DNA of 64,000 bases from Calvatia gigantea (Eukaryota > Basidiomycota > Agaricomycetes > Agaricales > Lycoperdaceae): positions 3,472,001-3,536,000 of the forward strand of contig JACAAK010000001.1 in the NCBI GenBank assembly GCA_025093985.1. The letters run 5' to 3'. This document shows positions 57,169 to 64,000 of the stretch, piece after piece. The translations under genes were made by a program, and so were the position numbers. How positions within the stretch are numbered: the stretch's first letter is position 1; each line of letters starts with the position of its first letter. Below the pieces are notes generated by a model. That model saw nothing but the letters and a program-made list of their open reading frames with translations. It was not told the origin of the DNA and searched no databases.

Positions 57169-58095
57169 TTAAGACAGATGCCAAGTTTCAATGCGCCTAG
57201 ACAACTCTAGAGCGTGTTGGGGAGATCCAAGAATGGCTCCCCGCGCCCACCGAGCCGGTGGAGGAATTTTGTCTCCAAGCACCGGTGCTATTAGGACGAG
57301 GCGCGCATATGTAGTCATATAATCAACGTCGTCGACCTCGAGCAGTGAAGTTTCCCGACAAGTTCCCCAACCCCATTTAACTGGCTCTTCTTCTCTTCGA
57401 CCTTCTTCGGCTTCTTTTTTCTTCCATTCCCCCTTCTCAACCTTCCTCCGACCCTTTTGCCTCCTTCCCTCATCCTCTGAATCACTGCTAGTAGTATCCC
57501 CTATCTCACCTGCATCGTCGCCGCTATCCAATTCATCGTCCACAGCATCCTACGCGAACTCAAACCTCCCCGCCTCCAGTGCTTTGTTCCGCGGCGGGAT
57601 CTCCGACCTACAGATTACGGGATCCTTCAACTCGAGTCGCTCCCGAATCCTCCTTCGCGCTTTCACCGGAACTCCTTTTCAGAAATACCAGTCACGCTCA
57701 ACAGTGGGTAGCCTTCCATTGTCAACAAGGAAAGTTGCCACTGGCAAGAACTTGCAAGCAAGTCTCCCTCGTCGACAATATCTCCCTTCGCTGCTTCTTT
57801 AACTTGGAATTGTAATTGGTCGATAGTGTGCGCCTGGCCCAACGCGGTCCTCAGATACGTACGTGCCATAATCTTCTGCATAGTCTTTTGGCCTTTTCCA
57901 AAGTTCCCTGGTTTCCGCATCTGTCGCGTATAATATGACTAGCTTCGCCTCTTCTGCAGGTCGTTCAACCCACAAGCTGCTGCGAACATTTCAAAGTCCT
58001 CGAAAATTCGGGTAGATCCTCGGGGTGGGTGAGTGGGATCGAAGGCGGGCACCTAGCGGCTTCCCGGGAGTTGGCATACTAACTATCGTCGCCAT
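57169..58095 (-). CDS. Unnamed gene convergent with DJ-1 copy 2, possibly broken
   Basis: A possible ATG at 58095 gives MATIVSMPTPGKPLGARLRS. Other readable pieces are AKLVILYATDAETRELWKRP, LRTALGQAHTIDQLQFQVKE, ARRRIRERLELKDPVICRSE, IPPRNKALEAGRFEFA, and an acidic then charged tail (ELDSGDDAGEIGDTTSSDSE, KKEAEEGRREEEP). The stop is set at 57169, but the fragment in copy 1 ends just after EYMTT, so the true end may be nearer 57310. Frame changes and a TAG after FEFA suggest missed introns or lesions. I do not recognise the family. Its 3' end was duplicated together with the DJ-1-like gene. Confidence 0.45.
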
Positions 58096-58409
58096 GGTTG
58101 ACAATCAGGCACTAAGACGTAGTAATTGGATGCGACGGGAATTGTGAATGGTAGAAAATACGAGAGGATCCGTGAAGAATGAAGATGTGGTCGGGGTGTA
58201 CTTTCGGCACGGTGCCTATGTGACTGAGTGGCTACTTTCGCAATCCTGAATTACCCCTTGCCTGATTGATGACCCACGACTAGACTAAAACCAACCGGAT
58301 AGACTTTATGGAGGTGGATGTACGTAGCTACAAAGACACAGAACTGAGAATCTGGCGTTCGGATATTGAGGGGTATAGAGGATGAAGTATTCCCGTCAGT
58401 ACTCCACGG

Positions 58410-58790
58410 TCCATGTCAAGGCTTCACTTCAGCTCTCTCAGCCTCGGCAAGTATAACGTCTCGAATCTGCTCACGGATGCCTCGTAGAGGGAGTTCATAC
58501 AACAAGCTCTTGTGCCGTATCAACGTTTCTCCTTCCATACCACCTGGGTTTGGGAGAATTGGGTGACCCATTGAGTCAATCGGTTGGATATCGTAAGCCC
58601 GGGGCAACCTAGTGTCGCAAACCACCCAGTCGTATGTTTCGGGGATCGGAGCACTCACTTACTTTGGTACCGAGATAAACAACGAACTCAGTGGGATGCA
58701 CATCCCGGAGAAATGTCTCCTTCCCAAACCCGAAGAGCAGCCGTAAACGTTGGAACGCTGTAAGCCCGAGAGATATGATAATTAACTTAA
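58410..58790 (-). pseudogene. P450 3' fragment
   Basis: This aligns with the C-terminal part of the P450 at 61730: LRLLFGFG in place of TAAFGFG, then PILPNPGGMEGETLIRHKSL, LYELPLRGIREQIRDVILAE, AERAE. The heme-binding stretch GRRQCPGMH is replaced by a frame-shifted KETFLRDVH, so the Cys ligand is gone, and everything upstream is missing. It lies between gene X and the right inverted arm. Confidence 0.85.
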
Positions 58791-59026
58791 TCAGTATTAT
58801 GCCCTTATTGTTTCGAGACCTACAGCATACAAAGCTCAAACAGACGAAATTGCATAAAATCTTAAGGAGTACAGACATGTATTGAGCTGTGCGGAACAAA
58901 GGGAGCAAAACCCCCCTTGGGGGACCGCCTTTGTGGCCCCCTCAGGGGTTTGCGCGTGATAATCCTAGAACAGTACTGACAGGTAACACGCGTCATACTT
59001 GAGTATCCGCCTTTACAGGGGTATTC

Positions 59027-60194
59027 TCAGGTATGAGAGATAGACTTTTTGGCCGTTGGACCAGGTCTGGCAAACTTGATACTATGAGAAACATGAATTC
59101 TCGACGCTTCTCCATCTGGTTCATAATACGCCAATACCATGAGTCTGTGGACACGACAAGCCGTGGAAGAGGTGACCACTACGGAGGGCAGTAAGAGCAG
59201 TGTTCGATAGAGTTGGGGCACTGGTGGGGCGAACATAAGGATCACAGCACCAACCCTGAATATAACGCCAACCCTGTTGACTCCCTCTGGTCAACATTCA
59301 ACAATTACACCAGCTGAAGTAAGGGTAGTCTCACAAGTAGTATTGCTGCCCTCCTTGAAGTAATGCTCGCGAAAGGGTAGGGAGGGATTTACTTGAGAAG
59401 AATCTAGTGATCGGGTTCCCAACCAGGTCGTGGTGGTGTTGATGATCTTGGTAAGCAATCTTATAGGAGATCGCAAAGAAAACCACGGTGTCGAATGCTT
59501 CTGGTACGAAGTATGTGATCGACGCAAATAATGTTGCCTCATGTGTAACGCAGTAGTTTGTTCCCGGGATGTGCCCTGACACTACGCCAAATATTGGCAC
59601 TACATGGCTAGCGCTTGAGCAGACGAACAAGAATGTAAAGAGCCAGTAAGCCAAGCGATTCCCGGTGTAAATTGCTTGGATGCGACGGAGGAATAGGAAC
59701 GAGGTAACCACCATCAGGAAGAAACACACGATATTGCCTCCCAATGTCACCGCTTGGCAATTTGCAATTGGGTGTGCTATGGGAATCATTTCAGACCTTG
59801 TTTTGCAGTTGATATAACTTCCACGCACTCGACATCACGACCCAAAAGGCCACAAAAACGGCTGCCAAAAACCTAAAATATTATCGTTTGCCTCTGGGGT
59901 TTCTTGAGGACGAAATGAGTAGACTAACCTTGTGAGAACATAGCAGATCAAAGTAACCAAACCACCACCTCGACTTAAGACCTTCACGTCCTCTGGTATA
60001 AATGAGAAGATGTCCCACACTATGGCCTACATTCCAAACCATGAATATGTAGGCAGGAAGGTACTAAACCACCAACTCACACCAAGAGAGGCAACCTGAA
60101 CAATTTTTAGGACCTCACGTTGTGCGGCTTTGTCCGGCGGAAGGTGATTAAGGTAGGTGTCAGGATTAAGTTGTGGTTCTGTCATATTAGGCAT
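59027..60194 (-). CDS. Seven-helix basidiomycete membrane protein (right arm)
   Basis: ATG 60194 (MPNMTEPQLNPDTYLNHLPP) or the in-frame ATG at 60185. Exons: LKIVQVASLG, AIVWDIFSFIPEDVKVLSRG/GGLVTLICYVLTR, FLAAVFVAFWVVMSS, ANCQAVTLGGNIVCFFLMVV, SFLFLRRIQAIYTGNRLAYW, FVCSSASHVVPIFGVVSGH, ASITYFVPEAFDTVVFFAIS, RFFSSKSLPTLSRALLQGG, VGVIFRVGAVILMFAPPVPQ, LPSVVVTSSTACRVHRLMVL. About seven helices are visible. WDIFSFIPEDV at the N-terminus resembles the WD.L.T.P.EV entry of DUF6533-type proteins. The end (SISHT, TGA 59027) is shorter than in the left copy because a small deletion shifts the frame. No other lesion was seen. Function is unknown. Confidence 0.78.
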
Positions 60195-61729
60195 AGTCAA
60201 GAAAGCCTTAAGGAAAGCACTTTAAGCGGTGTTTGGGAACATATAAAGGAAAGTCCTCTTCTCTAACTCGGGCACATCATCTTCGATCATCTTCATCGCG
60301 TATCATGGTCAGTGTTAAGGCCCAAGAAAAGGACGGGGTGTGTCATTAGAGTGACTGATTCTGATGCGGATGCCATATTTTTTATGATTGGGGATTTATT
60401 TTTGGGTGATGATCAAACCAGTGGCTTCATAATACTATCACCGTAGCCAATCAGACTCAAGACCAATCACGGAAGGAACCGAACAATACATTCACCGAGG
60501 CAGAGCGTTACTATTTAAGGAAAATTTCCGGCATGTTTCTCGGTGCTCAGTTTTGAATTTCTTGCAGTATTTTCCCTCACCGATTCTGTTTTGCCAGGGG
60601 TGTGTAGTTTGTTAGTCTGCAAGAACTTCCTTCATAATTTCATATCGGCTGGAGGCTCTGCTAACGTGCTTACTCGGTGACTGTAAATGCTATTCCTTGT
60701 ATCTCATATCTCGGACATCCAGTGTGCCAAGGTTTCAACAAGCATAACTTGTATCACGCCACACCATCGTTGGAAATCTTGCTATCTTTGGCTTCCATCT
60801 TTTCTCATGAGTGCGGGGTGCAGTTAGACGGTGATTTCAGTTAGGGCCACTGTTTTAAAGGGTGACTCGGACTGATTGGTTCAGGGTGCTCCTGAAGTTG
60901 ATGGTTGGAAGGGAGGTCTTGTTTCACTTCACTGCCGGCTTGCAACAGTCATTTAACCAAGTCTCGACCTTGACTGAGCTGTGAGACGCTTAGCGGTCTT
61001 AGCAACTATTGGAACAAGGGTCCTTTTGTAGGTTTGTTTCCTGCCGAGATTACGCGCGTGTGGCGCATTACAGTACCTCGATCTTCGAAATTAACGCCCC
61101 CAACGTAAGCAATGCACGAACAGTAGGGCCGACAGGATTCTTTCGAACCATGTCTTGCAAAACTGGGCCGTCCATCTCTTCTAATGGATCCTGAACTCTT
61201 CAGGCAGGCCCGTTGGAGCGGTCGAAACATGTGGTGCTTGAAAGGGAATCCAGTTGGATGTGAAACGACACAGTGAAAAGTCTGGATGGGGGGACTTTGG
61301 TGGCCGATGCACAACGAAGTTTTGAAAAGAGAAATCACCGTCATCGCCCGATGGCCAAGGCGCCGTTCAGGCTGCTCAGTACGGTGATGCCCATGTGGAG
61401 CCGAATGACGACCTCTACATCATCAAGGTCTTCACAACATCACTCAAGACTCTAATTCTCATGTAGATGACACCCCGCCGAAGGGACGTAGATATTAAAC
61501 TAGTCTACACTACGTCCACCGCGTCTTAGCAGTGGCTTTGCTTGTTGCGGGATGGAAATGAAATGCAGAGTTCATCATCGGCGTCATCAAGGGGAGCTTT
61601 GCCGCAACCCCGAACCATCACCCCGACAAAACTATCTGAAAAGGCTTGATGGGGGCACGCACAAATACAGAGTTGGGGATTTAATGTTCATATAAGAGAC
61701 GCATAGAGGATGCGGTAATCCTGTCACTA
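60195..61729. other. Intergenic between seven-helix and P450 genes
   Basis: About 1.5 kb holding the promoter of the seven-helix gene and the 3' side of the P450. A short block at about 60955-61005 has a reversed match in the left arm. Open frames at 61006-61344 (both strands) have no recognised motif. Confidence 0.4.
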
Positions 61730-64000
61730 CTATGCAGTCCACGTCAATGCTTCACTCTCAGCTCTCTCAGCTTCGGCAAGTATAACTCCCTGAGTCTGCT
61801 CATGTGTCCCTCGTATGCGAAGCTCATACAGTAGACCTCTGGGCCGTATCGACATTTCTCCGTCGATGTCATCCGGGTTGGGAAGAACTGGGTGATCGGT
61901 TGAGTCGGTGGGCGGTCGGATATCGAAAGCCCAGAGCAACCTAACATCATAAATCAGTTGGTCGTTTGTCCTAGGAATCGTGACGCTCCCTAACTTTGAT
62001 ATCAAAATAAACAACGAATTCAGTGCGATGTGCATCCCCGGGCATTGTCTTCTTCCAAACCCAAAAGCCGCCGTAAACGTTGGGACAGCGTCCGGTCCGA
62101 GAAACCTCTCGGGACGAAACACGTCAGGGTCCGGGAACATCTGAATACGTTGTCAAGGGTCAGTTATTAAGTCACCAGTGATCCTTGAAACTGACCTCAG
62201 GATCCCTGGCCATCATACTGAAATATGAATTGGATCGACGTGCATCAATCATTTGAGAAGGAAGAACGAGTCGAAGGACCCACTTACTGAACATTAGCAT
62301 ATATTGTGCTGCTCGGTGGTATGAACATTCCTTCGTACTCGTCTGCGTACATGTTACTATGGGCCACTGCCAGCGGTAATATTGGTCGCCATCTTTGGAC
62401 CTCTTTGACCACGGCATAGGTGAACGGGAGATCGGAGAGATCTTGAAAATCTGGTTGTCGGTTGCGTCCGACAACCGCATCGATCTCTTCCTGGGCTTTC
62501 TTCATGACTGAAGGGAAAAGGAGCATGGCCACTGTACAATATCTTGTGAATACGAGCCCGCTTTCCAACCAGCGGTGAAAGACCCCTACTGATGAAAACC
62601 TCCACCGACGCCGTTGTCTACGTTCTGATTGTTAGGCAGCCGGAAAGCAGAGAGGTTTACTTGAAAACGCACAGATGAACCTCCCGCTTGCCAAGGGGCT
62701 GAGCAAGCGTAAGCAAGCTCCACGTCGCTCATCCCCCATTCTTTTTGCCTCTCCAGAGCAAAAGCTGCGATGCATGGCATTGCAGTCCCGTTTTCTACAC
62801 GTTTCCTTACCTCGTTGAGGTACTTCACGTATATGTTAGTATCCCGAAGACGCATTTTCTCAGGTGTCCAGCGGAACCATTGAAGGTATTCCTACATGAG
62901 CGTGAGCGAACATGAAATATCGTTCGAATAGCAGACCGTTCCCTTACTGGGAGGCGTAGCAGAATCGGCCACTGAACGACAGTGATATGAATGGCAGAGT
63001 CCGAGTTCGGAGAGCATAACGTACGTATTCAACCATAGAATGCAAAGACCTATTTCGGGAAAGGTCAACTCTGCACGGGCACTTGGCACAACTACTCACA
63101 AAGCTCTATCGATTGTGAATAGATATGTGAATTACACGAGCACGTATCATTTTTCCTTACTCACTTGAGAAGGTCTGAGCCATTCGAGTCAGCCGATAAT
63201 CGATGATCCTCTTTCAATATGACATAACTCACAGTCATCAACCTCGACATTCTCCAGTACGATGTCATCTTGAAGCGTCTTGACGCGTCTCCCGTAGCCT
63301 ACGCTCGTAACAATGGAAAGAGCAAACCTGTGCCATAGGGGTGATAAGGTGAAGAAACTGAGTAGCGGCATAGGTGACATACCGACGCACATGGAGTAGA
63401 TATGTGCCTGGATCATTTTCGTTCATTAAATCTCTCAAGAGAATTTGCGATTCCAGCGATTGAAGCGGTTTATAACTTCTGGCACCCTCGACAGACACAC
63501 CAACATGAATGAGCTGTAGGAACCGTCGTCAGTGCTTCATTAATGTGACGAATGAAATCCTGACCGAGCGCCAATTCCTCCATTTTGTCCCATAGGGCAT
63601 GCCAACTCCCCGCATATACTTCGACAGTATCTCCCCTCTTGAATATTGGTTAGACTGGTAAGATACGTCATACAGGAAACCACGCACCCAATGATATTTC
63701 TTGCACGACTGGAATAGATGTTTCCGCGCTTTTCCAGTAGATCGGTGGCTGCTTTGATTGTCCCGAGCACTGACGGTGTTCGAGGGTTCCTTCATTATCT
63801 TCCAGTCGCAGCAGGCACTCGAAGACCTACCAATAACATTCTGGTTCCCAAAAACTGCGGATACAACCGGGCCTAAACGAAACCATAGTTAACGGACGGC
63901 TCAGTCTCATTTCGCCTGGTGACGACTTACCATACTTCTTGTGCCACTTGGCGTATTCTTTCCAAGGCTGCTCGTAGGGAACACCACACCAGTTTTTGCT
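61730..64000 (-). CDS. Cytochrome P450, 5' end outside the window
   Basis: Minus-strand exons from the window edge read WCGVPYEQPWKEYAKWHKKY, GPVVSAVFGNQNVI, LGTIKAATDLLEKRGNIYSS, RARNIIGGEILSKYMRGVG, MPYGTKWRNWRS, VEGARSYKPLQSLESQILLR, LHVRRFALSIVTSVGYGRRV, EYLQWFRWTPEKMRLRDTNI, SDVELAYACSAPWQAGGSS, KKAQEEIDAVVGRNRQPDFQ, AVVKEVQRWRPILPLAVAHS (ExxR), MMARDPE, FPDPDVFRPERFLGPDA (PERF), TAAFGFGRRQCPGMHIALNS (heme Cys) and LLWAFDIRP to TAA/stop at 61730. It is a microsomal-type fungal P450 of the kind abundant in Agaricomycetes; the membrane anchor lies beyond 64000. All exons seen join in frame, so this copy is probably functional. The substrate is unknown. Confidence 0.87.

Larger units (their letters stand above)
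58940..63340 (-). repeat. Right arm of large inverted duplication
   Basis: This contains the seven-helix gene (59027-60194) and the P450 gene (61730 to the window end), both on the minus strand; the same pair sits inverted in the left arm at 42060-46080. The arms share short non-coding blocks as well as the genes, so this is a segmental duplication rather than two unrelated gene gains. Confidence 0.8.

Overview
The window comes from a filamentous basidiomycete, most likely an Agaricomycete mushroom-forming fungus. The signs are dense 45-80 bp spliceosomal introns with GT(R)AGT donors, secreted fungal CBM1 cellulose-binding modules, basidiomycete-type seven-helix membrane proteins (DUF6533-like), the small secreted 'ETHTV.F.NRCG.GT' cysteine-rich family, and B-class P450s. 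Nothing prokaryotic, no CRISPR array and no credible tRNA or rRNA gene was seen. Most genes were reconstructed by eye from exon pieces, so exon edges are approximate.

Layout. 0.2-3.2 kb: decayed PhoD-type alkaline phosphatase (-). 4.1-5.7 kb: DUF6533-like seven-helix protein (-). 6.7-9.9 kb: F-box protein with a long low-complexity middle (-). 10.3-12.0 kb: SDR-like protein (+). 15.9-17.6 kb: FAD monooxygenase (+). 18.2-19.8 kb: CBM1-CE16 acetylesterase (+), then a small CBM1 secreted protein at 20.3 kb (+). 21.2-23.0 kb: TIM50 (-). 25.8-27.6 kb: myo-inositol-1-phosphate synthase (+). 28.8-31.3 kb: two tandem secreted Cys-rich genes (-). 33.2-35.1 kb: single-pass membrane protein (-). 37.9-40.9 kb: Cys-cluster protein with an F-box-like start (-). 

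The right third (41-64 kb) is strongly rearranged. A P450 plus seven-helix membrane protein pair is present twice in opposite orientation: a decayed arm at about 42.1-46.1 kb and a better-preserved arm at about 58.9-63.3 kb. Between the arms lie an allantoate-permease-type MFS transporter (46.6-49.2 kb), the ABC-F ATPase ARB1 (50.9-53.4 kb), and a head-to-tail duplication of [ARB1 5' end - DJ-1/PfpI gene - 3' end of an unnamed convergent gene]. ARB1 fragments also lie at 41.1 and 55.1 kb, and a dead P450 3' fragment at 58.4 kb.

Housekeeping genes (TIM50, INO1, ARB1) sit beside plant-biomass and secretion genes and a duplicated P450/transporter/DJ-1 region, which could be a small metabolic or detoxification locus, though nothing in the sequence proves this. 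A window-wide caution: many otherwise well-conserved frames, including the essential TIM50, are broken by isolated one-base insertions. Sequencing or assembly error is the simplest explanation for those, so single-lesion 'pseudogene' readings should be treated with care. No clearly undescribed biological system was identified.
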